Positions 28,893 through 40,800 of a DNA stretch of 64,000 nt are shown one piece after another. The stretch is from Paraferrimonas haliotis. GTDB taxonomy: Bacteria > Pseudomonadota > Gammaproteobacteria > Enterobacterales > Shewanellaceae. The notes beneath the pieces are model-generated. The model was not told where the DNA came from and made no database searches. It was given only the letters and a program-made list of their open reading frames with translations. Location of the stretch: NCBI RefSeq assembly GCF_002282895.1, contig NZ_NRRB01000003.1:186001-250000 (forward strand). Reading direction: 5' to 3'. Position 1 is the stretch's first letter. The number at the start of each line of letters is the position of its first letter. Both the position numbers and the translations under genes were made by a program.

Positions 28893-29877
28893 TGAGCAAT
28901 TTCCTTAACTTTTGTTCGATTAATTCGTCAAATTCCCGAGGTAGCTGTGCGTTTACCGGTTGCCAGTATACTTGCGCGCCCTCAGGCCATTGAATTTGGT
29001 TGCATTTTACCGCGTCTTTTTCGGTCATCACAAGCGCCCTGTCATGGGCTAACATTGGCGCTAGGGTTTGTTGCTCCATTGCTTGGTGATCCGATAGCGG
29101 ATAAAACGCTTCTAGTGAATAGCCCTGACCAATCAAGGCATCGGCAAAACGCTGCGGATTACCAATGCCCGCCATCGCAACTATGGGTTGTGTGGTATCA
29201 ATTAACGCTGAATCCGTGAGGGATTGTAATGGTCCCGCTTGCAGCTGCATAGCAAACTCACCGGGCTTAGGCTTACCGCCATTGCAAATCACCGCGTCCA
29301 CTTCTTCCAAACGATTAACACCCTCCCGAAGAGGGCCTGCGGGAATGCGTAGGCCGTTACCAAAACGTCGCTCACCGTCCACCAGCACCAATTCTATGTC
29401 CCGAGACAAGGCGTAGTGCTGCAAGCCGTCATCGGCTATTATCACGTCAACCAAACCGCTGTCTTGCAACAGCTTAGCCGCCAAGCCGCGTTTAGAGGCG
29501 ACCACCATAGGCACTTGGGTCCGCGCATGAATGAGCTTAGGCTCATCACCGACCCATTGGGCTGTATCACTTGCCTTAACCCAGTGATAGTCACCTTGAT
29601 AGCAACCTCCATAACCGCGGCTTACCACCCCAGGACGTAAGCCTAATGCTTGGCAAAGTTGTATTAAGTGCAACACCATAGGGGTTTTACCCGCGCCCCC
29701 AATGGATATATTACCCACTATGATGACGGGTAAATCCAAGGCTACCGGCTTGATGATGCCCAGCCGAAAAGCCAGTCTACGACTCGCAGCAATGGCAATA
29801 AACAGCCAAGACAGTGGCCACAGTAGCCACTGCAACCATCCGCCTTTGTACCAAGTGTTTTCGATCAGAGCTTTCAT
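28882..29877 (-). CDS. lpxK: Tetraacyldisaccharide 4'-kinase
   Basis: Phosphorylates the 4' position of the lipid A disaccharide precursor at the inner face of the cytoplasmic membrane. 331 residues. An N-terminal hydrophobic anchor (about 13-33) is followed by the P-loop [11 protein letters not shown] (55-65) and the catalytic IADDGLQHY motif. The ATG overlaps the msbA stop by four bases (ATGA), and ycaR follows, the conserved msbA-lpxK-ycaR operon. Confidence 0.97.
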   Translation of the reverse strand: MKALIENTWYKGGWLQWLLWPLSWLFIAIAASRRLAFRLGIIKPVALDLPVIIVGNISIGGAGKTPMVLHLIQLCQALGLRPGVVSRGYGGCYQGDYHWVKASDTAQWVGDEPKLIHARTQVPMVVASKRGLAAKLLQDSGLVDVIIADDGLQHYALSRDIELVLVDGERRFGNGLRIPAGPLREGVNRLEEVDAVICNGGKPKPGEFAMQLQAGPLQSLTDSALIDTTQPIVAMAGIGNPQRFADALIGQGYSLEAFYPLSDHQAMEQQTLAPMLAHDRALVMTEKDAVKCNQIQWPEGAQVYWQPVNAQLPREFDELIEQKLRKLLNGI

Positions 29878-31700
29878 TCGCTGCCAAATTGCATTTGATA
29901 CAACTGATAATAAGCCCCTTGCTTGGCCATCAAACTGCTGTGATCCCCTTGTTCAATCACTCGTCCTTTGTCCATGACCATAATGACATCGGCATTCTCA
30001 ATAGTGCTTAAACGATGGGCGACAACAATTGAGGTGCGCTGTTTTTGTAGGTTGACCAAAGCATCTTGAATGGCTCGCTCGGATTCGGTATCCAGTGCCG
30101 ATGTAGCTTCATCCAACACCAAAATGGGGGCATCTCGTAAAATCGCCCGGGCAATGGCGATACGCTGGCGCTGCCCGCCGGATAGCAACACGCCATCCTC
30201 GCCCACTTCGGTATCCAGTCCATCCGGTAAGTCGTTAATGAACTCCATGGCGTGAGCGGCGGTTGCCGCGGCTTCTATTTGTGCCCGCGATACCGACTGA
30301 TCCATGGCGTAGGCAATGTTATTGGCTATGGTGTCGTTGAACAAGTTAACCTGCTGCGACACCATGGCAATCTGAGCGCGCAAATTGGTGAGCTTATAAT
30401 CACTGATAGAGCGGCCATCAATGGTGATGGAGCCTTGCTCTAATTGGTCATAAAAACGGGTTATCAAGTTAGTGACCGTTGACTTACCAGAACCCGAGCG
30501 CCCTACAAGCGCCAAGGTTTTGCCTTTCTCCAAATTCAAGTTAAAGGACTTTAACGCCAAATCATGGGCGCCAGGATAACGAAAATCCACTTGATTAAAG
30601 GCGATATTCCCTTGTACCCGCTCCACTTGATATTGCCCGGTATCTTTTTCGACTTCGGTATCAAGCAATGCAAATACGGTTGAGCAAGCCGCAATACCCC
30701 GCTGAAACTCGGCGTTTACACGCGTTAAATTCTTTATCGGTTGCAACATCGCCAGCATCGCCGCGATCATAGACGCAAACGCCCCCGCTGTTAACTCGGC
30801 TTTAAAGGAATCAATGTTGGCGGCAAACAATACAAAAGCCAGTGCAAAAGAACCGATGATCATGATCACTGGCTGGCTAATGGATTGCGCCAACGCCAGC
30901 TTCATGTTGCGGCTGCGGTTGCGATCGTTAACTTTGGCAAATCGTTCTGACTCTATTTTCTGGCCGCCAAAGATCAAAACATTTTTGTGGCCTTTCACCA
31001 TTTGCTCAGTCGCCACAGTGACATCGCCCATGGCTGCTTGAATTTGAACCGACACTTTTCTAAATCGCTTCGACACGATACTAATCACCAAGCCAATAAG
31101 CGGTGCTATCACCAAGATGCTTAAAGTGAGTTGCCAGGATAAATAGAACATCCAGCCTAAGTAAGCTAACACTGAAACGCTGTCTCGCACTATGGTAATT
31201 AGCGCATTACCGGATGCCCGCGCAATTTGCTCGGTATCGTAGGTCACCCGAGAAATTAACGAGCCGGTGTTTTGCTGATCAATGTAGCTTACCGGTAGCT
31301 TTAAATAATGCTCAAACACCTGTTGGCGCATACGCAAAATGATTTGATTAGACACGTAGGCCAGTGCGTAGGTGGACACAAAGTTAGCGAGGCCACGAAT
31401 GATGAACATGACGATCACCACAAAGGGCGCAATGGCTAACACATCGATACCGCTATCGGCGCCAAGTCCCGCATTGGACATGACCTCGCCCGACAAGCCT
31501 GTTGCATTGCCCGTATCAAAGCCTTCATCAATAAAAGGCTTTAAAAACGCGATGAATAACGCATCGACCACGCCATAAACCATCAAAGCAATGATGGACA
31601 CAAACAGCATCGATTTCAGAGGCGCAATGTAGTGCATTAGCCGTTTAAAAACGGGCCAAACTTCGTTGTCATGGTTCACAGGCTGAAGGGATTTAGCCAT
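29874..31700 (-). CDS. msbA: Lipid A export ATP-binding/permease protein MsbA
   Basis: Homodimeric ABC exporter that flips lipid A-core across the inner membrane. I use the ATG at 31700 (MAKSLQPV, GAGA upstream); a TTG at 31712 would add four residues. The 608-residue product has six membrane helices (about 25-330) and a C-terminal ATPase: Walker A GRSGSGKST, signature LLSGGQRQR, Walker B ILVLDEATSALD and the switch His in VAHRLSTIE. GGQKIESERF-like coupling segments resemble E. coli MsbA. It lies 62 bp downstream of comEC. Confidence 0.97.
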   Translation of the reverse strand: MAKSLQPVNHDNEVWPVFKRLMHYIAPLKSMLFVSIIALMVYGVVDALFIAFLKPFIDEGFDTGNATGLSGEVMSNAGLGADSGIDVLAIAPFVVIVMFIIRGLANFVSTYALAYVSNQIILRMRQQVFEHYLKLPVSYIDQQNTGSLISRVTYDTEQIARASGNALITIVRDSVSVLAYLGWMFYLSWQLTLSILVIAPLIGLVISIVSKRFRKVSVQIQAAMGDVTVATEQMVKGHKNVLIFGGQKIESERFAKVNDRNRSRNMKLALAQSISQPVIMIIGSFALAFVLFAANIDSFKAELTAGAFASMIAAMLAMLQPIKNLTRVNAEFQRGIAACSTVFALLDTEVEKDTGQYQVERVQGNIAFNQVDFRYPGAHDLALKSFNLNLEKGKTLALVGRSGSGKSTVTNLITRFYDQLEQGSITIDGRSISDYKLTNLRAQIAMVSQQVNLFNDTIANNIAYAMDQSVSRAQIEAAATAAHAMEFINDLPDGLDTEVGEDGVLLSGGQRQRIAIARAILRDAPILVLDEATSALDTESERAIQDALVNLQKQRTSIVVAHRLSTIENADVIMVMDKGRVIEQGDHSSLMAKQGAYYQLYQMQFGSE

Positions 31701-31762
31701 GTTTGATCTCAATAAATAGACACAAAAACATCATTCTACTCCGAATTAGCTTTCGCTCCAAC

Positions 31763-34027
31763 TTAGTAAACTTGGTTATACCAATATGGCGCCATTTGTC
31801 TGCGATAACTTTGAATTCGATAGAAGTTTTGGAAAAAATCCACTCGGATTTGCCCTTCATAAGCGGTATTAAAGACCGCCATGTCATGCTGCCGATAGGT
31901 GTTTAGGACGCTTGCATGAGGTAACTTAAAGCGGTTATTAAAGCCGCTGCTGATGATCACCACATCCGCATCAACCGCTTCAATAAATGCCCGGCTGCTC
32001 GAGGTTTTACTGCCATGATGCGGCGCCAGCATGATATCGGCCGCTATGTCGTATCGAAGCAAGCGCGTTTCGCCGTGCAATTGAATATCACCGCTCAATA
32101 GGACCTTGTGCTCAGAGTTCCCTATTCGTACCACACAGCTACCATCGTTATCTCGACTCGCTCGTTTCGGTGCAAGCAATTCCACCGACAGGGCTCGCCA
32201 GCGCCATTGCCTAGGACGACAGTTGGCCACAGGCCTATGCTGTTGCAGTAACCAAGGCTCATCGGTAATCAGCTCAGTATTGGGGTAGTCAACCAGCAAC
32301 GGCTTAGCCCCGCCAGCATGGTCGTTATCGCCGTGACTGACTATCAGATAATCCAACTGCGAAATGCCCGCTTTAGCTAAGAATGGGGCAAGGTGTGCTC
32401 TGTAGTAGCTAAAACCGCTGCTGCTTGCCCCCGTATCATAGACCAGAGCGTGCGGCCCCTGTTGAACCACCACCGCAAGCCCTTGACCAACATCCACAAC
32501 GTGCAACTGCCAACTTGGCGAGTTCAACAAGGCAATAACCGGTCCTGTACACAAGGCTCCTGCTACTAAAAAGCCGTGAGACCTTGGTAAAAAAAACAGC
32601 GCTACGGCGCTTATCAATACACCTGATAGCATAGCTTGCTCAATTCGAGTCAACACTAGCCAGCTTCCAGGCAAGGTAGAACACCAGCTTAGTAAGGCCA
32701 AAGGCCAATGAATCACAGCGTTTAAAATATCAACAACAAGAGTTGCTGATTGGTTGAATAGCAAAAGACCTACAAGGGCGGTTAAGGTAACGGGTATGAT
32801 GACGATGCTAAACAATGGAACCAAAAGTAAGTTGGTCCAAAAACTGTGCAGAGTTAGGCCATCAAATACCATAAGCGAAAACAGTGACATAACGGCACAC
32901 AATATCAATTGCATTCGCGCAAACTGAAGAAGTTTAGCGGCAAAACCCTGCGGCTTGTTTTGCCAGCAATTTAGGCTGATTAAAATGGTGCCCAAGGCCC
33001 CAAATGATAACCACAAACTGGCGCTTAATGGTGCCATGGGATCCCACAACAACACCAAAGCAAGTGCCACTAGCAATCTGTCCCAGACGCTAATGTGTTG
33101 CCGTATGACTCCATAAAGGGCTAATACCGACAACATCATCCAAGCCCGTTGAGTCGCGATTTCAAAGCCTGCAAGCCAAGCATAGCCAGTGCAGCAAAAC
33201 CAAGCACCTAGGTGACTCACGGTCAAGGTATAGCGGCTTACTAGTCGTGACACCTTCGCTAGCTGAAGCACAAATCCAATAAATGTAAAGCTTGTGCAAA
33301 TTCCCTTAAGAATTAAGTAAGTAAAGACGTAGGCAACACCTAGATGCAAACCCGATATGGCCATTAAGTGTCCCGTGCCTGAGTGTCGAAAATCGCGCCA
33401 ACGAGCGCTGGTCAATTGACTGCGATCACCGGCCATCAAGGCGAGAATAACGTCACCATGGGAGAACTGAGACAGCTGAGTTGTTAATTGAGCGATGACA
33501 TCGTGCCGAGCGCTGTTCGCCTCTGCCACACGTTGCCCTGATGTGACATAGCCTTTTATTACTCGATAATGGGAAAAAGCTCGCTTTTGAGCGTCACCGC
33601 TTCCAGGATTCACCGAGTACACAGGTTCTTTAGCCACCACCTCAAACTGCCAGACCTCTGCGACCGTTATCGGTGGCGGCTCACGCCAATGCAAACGAGC
33701 GCTCACCGGTTTTAGGTATCGTCGGCTTGGCGACAGGATTTCGACGTCTAAACTGACACTTGCATCAGAATACGTTTTTAAAGCTAGGATTTTCCCTGAA
33801 ATTTGAGTAGCATCTTGAAACACTTCAGATTTCCAGTCCCGCAGTTGGGTGGCATGAAACTGAAACCAAACGAATCCGCAGACAAATGCAGCCAAGGGCC
33901 ATTGTTTGAACCATAATAACAACAGGCCACAACCAATGACCCCAAGGGTCGTAGCTTGAGAAGGAAGTACTGGCCAAACAAGGCCTGATAAGCAAGCGGC
34001 ACTAAAGCCAAACAGAATCCGTTCCAT
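31763..34027 (-). CDS. comEC: ComEC/Rec2 family DNA uptake channel protein
   Basis: Inner-membrane protein that carries transforming single-stranded DNA into the cytoplasm in competent bacteria. 754 residues: an N-terminal membrane and DUF4131-like part, the central competence domain (LMAGDRSQLT, GTGHLMAISGLHLG) with many helices, and a C-terminal metallo-beta-lactamase domain with VSHGDNDHAGG and LAPHHGSKTSSS. The full domain order suggests a working protein. Upstream of msbA on the same strand, as in E. coli (ycaI-msbA-lpxK), and only 31 bp from the divergent DUF2062 gene. Confidence 0.95.
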   Translation of the reverse strand: MERILFGFSAACLSGLVWPVLPSQATTLGVIGCGLLLLWFKQWPLAAFVCGFVWFQFHATQLRDWKSEVFQDATQISGKILALKTYSDASVSLDVEILSPSRRYLKPVSARLHWREPPPITVAEVWQFEVVAKEPVYSVNPGSGDAQKRAFSHYRVIKGYVTSGQRVAEANSARHDVIAQLTTQLSQFSHGDVILALMAGDRSQLTSARWRDFRHSGTGHLMAISGLHLGVAYVFTYLILKGICTSFTFIGFVLQLAKVSRLVSRYTLTVSHLGAWFCCTGYAWLAGFEIATQRAWMMLSVLALYGVIRQHISVWDRLLVALALVLLWDPMAPLSASLWLSFGALGTILISLNCWQNKPQGFAAKLLQFARMQLILCAVMSLFSLMVFDGLTLHSFWTNLLLVPLFSIVIIPVTLTALVGLLLFNQSATLVVDILNAVIHWPLALLSWCSTLPGSWLVLTRIEQAMLSGVLISAVALFFLPRSHGFLVAGALCTGPVIALLNSPSWQLHVVDVGQGLAVVVQQGPHALVYDTGASSSGFSYYRAHLAPFLAKAGISQLDYLIVSHGDNDHAGGAKPLLVDYPNTELITDEPWLLQQHRPVANCRPRQWRWRALSVELLAPKRASRDNDGSCVVRIGNSEHKVLLSGDIQLHGETRLLRYDIAADIMLAPHHGSKTSSSRAFIEAVDADVVIISSGFNNRFKLPHASVLNTYRQHDMAVFNTAYEGQIRVDFFQNFYRIQSYRRQMAPYWYNQVY

Positions 34028-34058
34028 AACCCGTTAAGTAAAGAACTCAACACGATTA

Positions 34059-34586
34059 ATGCCAAAGAATTTTATTAAAAAAATTTCACCGTCACCCGAA
34101 TCTCTACAGAACAACAAGTATCTGAAGATTTTTGGTAAATGGCTGAATCAACCCAATTTATGGCACATTAATCGCCGCTCGGCCTCCGGCGCGCTGGCCA
34201 TAGGCTTGTTTATGGCCTGGATGCCAATTCCTTTTCAAATGGTGTTTGCCGCCGGTTTCGCCATTTTATTTCAAGTAAACCTGCCGTTGGCTGTGGTGTT
34301 AGTCTGGGTGACTAACCCGGTCACCATGCCGGTCATGTTCTACTTTGCCTACATCACGGGTGCTGCATTGCTAGGGGAGCAAGCGGACAAATTTAAATTC
34401 GAGTTGAGTTGGAACGGCATCATTGAATCCTTCGCCCACATGGGGCCTGCGTTCTTTTTTGGTTGTCTGGTTCTTGGGTTGATAAGCGCCCTATTAGGTT
34501 TCTTTTTAGGCCGAATCGTTTGGCGCTATTCAGTGCTATTTGCCAGAAAGCGCAAGCTCGACGAGCGAAGCAAGCGCATACCTTAG
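34059..34586 (+). CDS. DUF2062 family membrane protein
   Basis: A 175-residue inner-membrane protein of a family with unknown function. After a basic N-terminus it has hydrophobic segments at about 40-60, 65-110 and 125-155, with the family sequence WHINRRSASGALAIGLFMAW, PIPFQM and TNPVTMPVMFYFAY. The C-terminus is strongly basic. The spacing to comEC is so short that the two promoters must overlap coding DNA or each other. The family commonly neighbours comEC in gammaproteobacteria. Confidence 0.9.
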   Translation: MPKNFIKKISPSPESLQNNKYLKIFGKWLNQPNLWHINRRSASGALAIGLFMAWMPIPFQMVFAAGFAILFQVNLPLAVVLVWVTNPVTMPVMFYFAYITGAALLGEQADKFKFELSWNGIIESFAHMGPAFFFGCLVLGLISALLGFFLGRIVWRYSVLFARKRKLDERSKRIP

Positions 34587-34601
34587 CAATTAATAAGTCT
34601 C

Positions 34602-35846
34602 TTAACTGGCGTTTGATAAGGCTTGGGCCGGTGCAACCTTTGATGCTTGCCATGCCGGATACAAGGTTGCTAGCAAACTCATCACCAAAGCCACAACCGT
34701 CACTAATATCACATCGTGTAGCATGAGTTCACTGGGCAGAAAGTCGATAAAATATACACTGCCAGAAAAAATACTGATGCCAAACGCCGCCTCAATTGCA
34801 ACCACGATTTGAGATAAATTATGCGCTAACAAACAACCTGCGGTGACGCCAATCAAGGTACCAATGGTGCCGTTAATTGCCCCTTGCACCATAAACACCT
34901 GAATCAAGGCACTGCGATTTAAGCCCATGGTGGCCAAAATCGCAATTTCGCTTTGCTTATCTCGCACCGCCATAACTAGGGTACTGACGATGTTAAAGCA
35001 CGCCACCGCTATCACTAGAAACAGCACCAAATACATAATTAAACGCACCAATTGAATGTCGCCGTATAAATGCCCCTGAGTTCGTGTCCAATCAGAGATA
35101 AACAAATATTGAGACAAACTGTAGCCTAAATCGCGAATCAGGCGGGGAGCTTCAAATAAATTGTCGGTACGGATTTTAATGCTGGTGGCTTGATCCCCTA
35201 ACCCGAGTAAATCGGCGGCGTGGCGACGGTTGATGTAGGCCGATTGAAAATCCATTTCTCCGCCAACCTTAAACACACCACTAATGGTGAATCGAGCCGA
35301 TATCGGTTTAAGGCCGGTGTTGCTTTGTTGATTTGGCACATACACCATCAGCTGCTGGCCAACCTGAACCCCGAGCTGTTCGGCTAAGCCTGCCCCTAAC
35401 ACTATGTTGTCGGTTCGCTCTGCTAGCGAATTCCATGCCTCTGACGCCATGTACTGCTTGATATTAGACGCCTTGGCTTCAAAGCTAGGTGTAATACCGT
35501 GCAGTTGAATGCTGGTAAAGCCTTGTTGATGCTGAGTTAGCCCTTGTAAGTTGATCACAGGGGCGGCAGCCACAATACCATCCATACCATCAGCGGTTTC
35601 GATGATCCCGCGCCAATCCCTAAGCGGCTCTTCAGCACCTCGAAGTTCTGCGTGTGGCACTACTCCCATATAGCGCTGTTTTAACTCTTTTTCAAAACCA
35701 TTCATTGCAGATAGCAGCACAATGAGTACCATTGCCCCTAGCGCAATGCCAATCGTTGACGACATTGAAATAAAGCCAATGAAGCGATTTTGCTGGCGGG
35801 CGCGAAAGAAGCGCCAGCCAATTCGCCATGCCAAAGGGTTGAGCAT
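34602..35846 (-). CDS. lolE: Lipoprotein-releasing ABC transporter permease LolE
   Basis: One of the two membrane subunits of the LolCDE complex that extracts outer-membrane lipoproteins for LolA. 414 residues, FtsX-like: a helix near the N-terminus (about 25-50), a large periplasmic domain (about 50-270) and three more helices at the end (about 275-300, 320-350, 375-400). I call it lolE by position as the third gene; LolC and LolE are close paralogues, so the names could be swapped. One-base overlap with lolD (TAATG). Confidence 0.9.
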   Translation of the reverse strand: MLNPLAWRIGWRFFRARQQNRFIGFISMSSTIGIALGAMVLIVLLSAMNGFEKELKQRYMGVVPHAELRGAEEPLRDWRGIIETADGMDGIVAAAPVINLQGLTQHQQGFTSIQLHGITPSFEAKASNIKQYMASEAWNSLAERTDNIVLGAGLAEQLGVQVGQQLMVYVPNQQSNTGLKPISARFTISGVFKVGGEMDFQSAYINRRHAADLLGLGDQATSIKIRTDNLFEAPRLIRDLGYSLSQYLFISDWTRTQGHLYGDIQLVRLIMYLVLFLVIAVACFNIVSTLVMAVRDKQSEIAILATMGLNRSALIQVFMVQGAINGTIGTLIGVTAGCLLAHNLSQIVVAIEAAFGISIFSGSVYFIDFLPSELMLHDVILVTVVALVMSLLATLYPAWQASKVAPAQALSNAS

Positions 35847-36532
35847 TAGTTGGCGAGCTCCTGTAATTGGCCATGCTGCATATGCACAACTCTGTCCAAA
35901 CGTTTCGCGAGTGCCTGATCGTGGGTGACCACCACAAATGCAGTCCCCGCTTGTGCCGCCAACTCTCGCATCATCTGATAAACCGCTTCGCCGCTATCGG
36001 CGTCTAAGTTGCCGGTAGGCTCATCCGCCAGCACTAAGCGTGGCCGATTGATCAATGCTCTGGCAATGGCAACTCGCTGCCGCTCACCGCCACTGAGCTC
36101 CGATGGAAAATGCTTGAGTCGATGCGATAAGCCAACTTTGTTTAACAAGGACTCAGCGCGAGCCAGTGCTTCAGGTCGTTTTACTGAAGCTATCAGAGCC
36201 GGCATGGCCACATTCTCTAATGCGCTAAATTCCGGTAACAAATGATGAAATTGGTAAATAAAGCCCATTTGCTGATTTCTCACCTTCGCTTGTTGAGTCG
36301 ATGACAAATCAAACAAGGAGTTACCGTCGAGCTGCACCTGGCCACTGTCAGGCTTATCTAAGGTTCCGAGAATGTGCATTAACGTGCTCTTTCCCGAGCC
36401 AGAAGAACCGACAATGGCCAGACTTTCCCCGGCCTGCAAGGTCAAATCAACGCCATTAAGCACTTGAGTTGAGGTGTCACCATCAACATAGGCTTTGTTT
36501 ACTTGGCGTACGCTAAGCAATGGCTTACTCAT
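35846..36532 (-). CDS. lolD: Lipoprotein-releasing ABC transporter ATPase LolD
   Basis: ATPase that powers LolCE. 228 residues with Walker [10 protein letters not shown], the signature [15 protein letters not shown], Walker [14 protein letters not shown] and the switch His in VVTHDQAL. The LolD-typical [16 protein letters not shown] stretch after the Q-loop is present. It overlaps lolC by 8 bases and lolE by one. Confidence 0.97.
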   Translation of the reverse strand: MSKPLLSVRQVNKAYVDGDTSTQVLNGVDLTLQAGESLAIVGSSGSGKSTLMHILGTLDKPDSGQVQLDGNSLFDLSSTQQAKVRNQQMGFIYQFHHLLPEFSALENVAMPALIASVKRPEALARAESLLNKVGLSHRLKHFPSELSGGERQRVAIARALINRPRLVLADEPTGNLDADSGEAVYQMMRELAAQAGTAFVVVTHDQALAKRLDRVVHMQHGQLQELAN

Positions 36533-37745
36533 AACGCAGAGTCTCCGCAGGTTGAATTTGTGCCGCTTTAATGGCGGGATAAATGGTGGCTAATAGGCTG
36601 ACTAAAATGGTGCCGACCACAATGGCGCTAATCTGTTGTGGAACAATCAGCACCGGCAAGACCACCCCAGGTCCGAGCAATGATAGCCCCAGCTCAGATA
36701 ACAATGTGGTTAAATTGAACGCCAGCAACAGACCGATTGCGCAACCTATTATCAAGCCAATAATGGAATTGAGCATCCCTTGAACCACGAAAATAGCCAT
36801 GGCATAGGGCGTGGTAACCCCTTGAGTTTTTAAGATAGCAATGTCTGCGGACTTATCGACAACCATCATCACTAACGCCGATACAATGTTAAACGCCGCT
36901 ACGGCGACTATCAGACTTAACATCAATGACATCATGCGCTTTTCCATTTTCACCGCCGCAAACAAATGACCGTAATTGCGATGCCAATCGTCGACGGTCA
37001 CTTCATCAAAGGTTTGCTTAAGTTGCTCGGAGACTTGGTTAGCTTGAAACGGGTCCTCAAGAAACAGTCGCAGCGAGTGCAATTGCGCCGGATTTTTGCG
37101 CATTAAGCGAGCGCCGTCGGCGTAATGAACAAAAGCTAAGGCGCCGTCCACCACCGATCCCATTTTAAACAAACCCACCACTCTAAAATTGCGTTGACTG
37201 GGCACAGGCCCAAGCGGTGAGAACATCACTCCTTTGCCTGAATATAAACGCACTTTATCGCCAAGACCTACGTCTAGATTACGCGCCATATCCGCCCCTA
37301 AGAACACCCCGTATTCACCGGCGGTCAGTAGGCTTAAATCACCTTGAATTAACTTACCGTCGAGAAGTTGAGCTTCTTGACCATAATCCGGGTCAATGCC
37401 ATACAGTTGAGCACCACTAAGGCCGTTACTGCTTTGGATCATGGCTTGTGTTTGTACTAATGGACTGACCGCAACGACCTTATCCAGTTGCTTTACCTCG
37501 TCAATAAACGATTGCCAGTTTTGCAACGGCTGATTGGGGGTTACAATCACCTGAGGGACGCTGCCTAAAATACGGTCTTTCAATTGACCTTCCAGACCGT
37601 TCATTACCGAGCTTACGATGATCAACGACGCCACGCCTAAAACGATGCCTATCACCGAAAAAAACGTAATAAAAGAAGCAAATGCATTAGCTTTTCGGGT
37701 GCGCCAATAACGCCATCCAATGCGTGCGGATAAAGCCAAGTTCAT
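36525..37745 (-). CDS. lolC: Lipoprotein-releasing ABC transporter permease LolC
   Basis: Membrane subunit of LolCDE, which in E. coli recruits LolA. 406 residues with the same FtsX-like plan as the LolE paralogue: helix at about 22-50, large periplasmic domain, and C-terminal helices at about 270-295, 315-345 and 365-390. The N-terminal [20 protein letters not shown] segment is typical. First gene of lolCDE; the 140-bp gap to the divergent mfd gene must hold both promoters. Confidence 0.92.
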   Translation of the reverse strand: MNLALSARIGWRYWRTRKANAFASFITFFSVIGIVLGVASLIIVSSVMNGLEGQLKDRILGSVPQVIVTPNQPLQNWQSFIDEVKQLDKVVAVSPLVQTQAMIQSSNGLSGAQLYGIDPDYGQEAQLLDGKLIQGDLSLLTAGEYGVFLGADMARNLDVGLGDKVRLYSGKGVMFSPLGPVPSQRNFRVVGLFKMGSVVDGALAFVHYADGARLMRKNPAQLHSLRLFLEDPFQANQVSEQLKQTFDEVTVDDWHRNYGHLFAAVKMEKRMMSLMLSLIVAVAAFNIVSALVMMVVDKSADIAILKTQGVTTPYAMAIFVVQGMLNSIIGLIIGCAIGLLLAFNLTTLLSELGLSLLGPGVVLPVLIVPQQISAIVVGTILVSLLATIYPAIKAAQIQPAETLRYE

Positions 37746-37885
37746 GCAGTTAGTGTTCCAATTGCTATTTGCTAATTATCTGAGTTAAAGGATAATACGG
37801 GTTTATTGGCTGAATATACACGGTTTAGCCACTAAAATTACGCTTAATTTACCCTGTAGTTAACCAATCGCCAAAAGAGACATTA

Positions 37886-40800
37886 ATGAAACGCCAACTC
37901 AACGGAGTTATTGGGGCCAGTCAAGCCATATTCGCACTTGAGCAAGCACAACAACATTCTGGGGTTACTGTGCTGCTCACCCAAGATGCCCCCAGTGCTA
38001 TTCAACTGCACCAAGAGTTGCGCTATTTAAGCGAACCCAGCCAGCTAACGGTTCGTCTATTTCCCGATCGCGAAACCTTGCCCTACGACGTATTCTCGCC
38101 TCATCAAGACATTGTCTCGCAGCGCTTACAAACGTTAAGCCAGCTGAATAGTAATCAACAACAACTGGTGATTATTCCAGTGAGCACGGCGCTGGTGCGT
38201 TTGCCGCCCATGAGCTTTTTAAGCGGCCACTTGTTTGATTTAACAGCCGGCGACCCTTACCCCTTAGAGCAAGTGAAAAGCCGATTAGTGCAATCTGGCT
38301 ATCTTCAAGTCGAGCAAGTTTTCGAGCACGGCGAGTTTGCGGTTAGAGGATCCATCATCGACTTATTCCCCATGGGCTCGGTCGAACCGTTTCGCATTGA
38401 ACTGTTTGATGATGAAGTTGAGAGCATTCGCAGTTTTGACCCAGAAACGCAACGTTCCAAAGAAGTCATTCCGCAAATATCCATGCTGCCCGCTCGCGAG
38501 TTTGCAACAGATACTCAAGCCATCGATGGCTTTAGACAGCGCTATCGAAAACGCTTCGAAACGGCACCAAACGCACCGGAATCCGTTTATCAACAGGTCA
38601 GTCGTAACATCATGCCGGCGGGAATCGAATGTTACTTGCCGCTGTTTTTTGAAGAAACCATCAGCTTTTTCGACTACTTACCGCAACAGGCGCAACTGAT
38701 TACGGCCGGCGATATCGAAATCCATTGCCGTAATTATTTGAACGAAATTGAAAGTCGCTACACCAACCATAACGTCGATTCACTGCGGCCTTTGTTGGCA
38801 CCGGATGAACTGTATTTACGCACCGAAGAGCTGTTCTCGCTGATTAAGCGCTACCCAAGACTTCACTTAGCCACAGACAGCGAATCGAGAGGACGTGCGG
38901 CCAACGTATCAGCTTTGCCCTTGCTTGAGGTTAATCACAAGCTTAAACAGCCGTTGCAAGCTCTCCAGCAATGGTTACCAAGCAGTAAGCGTATCTGTTT
39001 TAGTGTCGAGTCTGACGGTCGTAAAGAAGCCCTACTTGAGTTGCTGCACAGCGCCGGTATTCGACCGCAAACCTTTGAGCATTGGCAAAACTTTTGTCAA
39101 AGCAGCGCCGAATTAGGTCTGATTGTTTCACCGTTAAGTCAAGGGGTTCAGCTTCATAAACCGGATCGTGCTTTAGTGTGCGAAACCGAACTGTTCGGAC
39201 GTCACGTCGCGAAACAACGGCAACGAGAGCGTCAGCAGCAAATTTCAGCAGACGCCCTCATACGCAATCTTGCAGAGCTTAAAACCGGCCAAGCTGTGGT
39301 TCACCTTGAACATGGGGTGGGCTTGTATTTGGGGCTGGAAACCTTAAATACCGGTGGCACCGATGCTGAGTATTTGAAGCTGGAATACGCCGGTGGCGAT
39401 ATTCTGTATGTTCCAGTTACTTCGCTGCATTTAATTGGCCGTTATTCTGGGGGACAAGAGGAACGTATTCCCCTCAACAAATTAGGTGGCAAGTCTTGGG
39501 AGAGCGCTAAACGCAAAGCGGCCGAAAAAGTGCGAGACGTCGCTGCTGAACTGTTAGACATCTATGCCAAACGCGAAATGAAAGTCGGCCAATCCATGCA
39601 AGCCCCTGCCGATGAATACCGAAAATTTGCAGCGTCTTTTCCGTTTGAAGAAACGATTGATCAAGAAAATGCCATTAGTAACGTCATCAATGACATGGCG
39701 GCGGAACGGGCTATGGATCGATTGGTTTGCGGAGATGTGGGCTTTGGTAAGACCGAAGTGGCCATGCGCGCAGCCTTTATCGCTGTGATGGCCGGCAAAC
39801 AAGTGGCTATTTTGGTGCCTACAACGCTGTTGGCGCAACAACACTATCAGAACTTCTTGGACCGATTTGCCGATTGGCCAATTCAGATTGGCGTAATGAG
39901 TCGCTTTAAAACCTCCAAACAGCAAACTGAAACCTTACAAAAGTTGGCCAGCGGCAAGCTAGACATCATAGTGGGTACTCACAAGCTGCTGCAATCCGAG
40001 ATTAAATTCGACGATCTTGGGTTGCTCATTATTGACGAAGAGCACCGCTTTGGGGTGCGCCAAAAAGACCAAATAAAACGATTGCGAGCGAACGTCGATA
40101 TTCTCACCTTAACGGCAACCCCAATTCCTCGCACCTTGAACATGGCTATGTCTGGCATGCGAGATTTGTCGATTATCGCCACTCCACCGGCCCGCCGTTT
40201 AGCGGTTAAAACCTTTGTACGACAAAGCGATGAAGCCACCATTAAAGAAGCGATTTTGCGAGAAGTGCTTCGTGGCGGTCAGGCGTATTACCTGCATAAC
40301 AACGTTGAGACCATAGAAAAAACAGCTGAGGACTTGGCTAATTTAGTGCCGGAAGCACGCATCGTGGTAGCCCACGGCCAAATGCGCGAACGTCAATTAG
40401 AGCAGGTGATGTCAGACTTTTATCACCAACGCTTTAACGTGTTGGTGTGCACCACCATTATTGAAACCGGTATTGACGTGCCCAGTGCCAATACCATCAT
40501 CATGGATCGCGCCGATAAATTTGGCTTGGCCCAATTGCACCAATTGCGTGGCCGAGTAGGCCGCAGTCATCATCAGGCCTACGCTTATTTGCTGACCCCG
40601 AACCCTAAACGCATGACCAAAGATGCCCTCAAGCGACTGGATGCCATTGGTTCTCTTGAGGATTTGGGTGCAGGCTTTATGTTAGCGACTCAAGATTTAG
40701 AGATCCGTGGCGCTGGCGAGCTGTTAGGTGACGAGCAAAGCGGCCACATCGCCAAAATTGGTTTTACCTTATACATGGAAATGTTAGAAGCCGCGGTGGA

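Noticed and set aside
34028..34058. Hidden gene or mobile junction between comEC and the DUF2062 gene
   Set aside because: Only 31 bp separate two well-supported divergent starts; nothing more is visible there.
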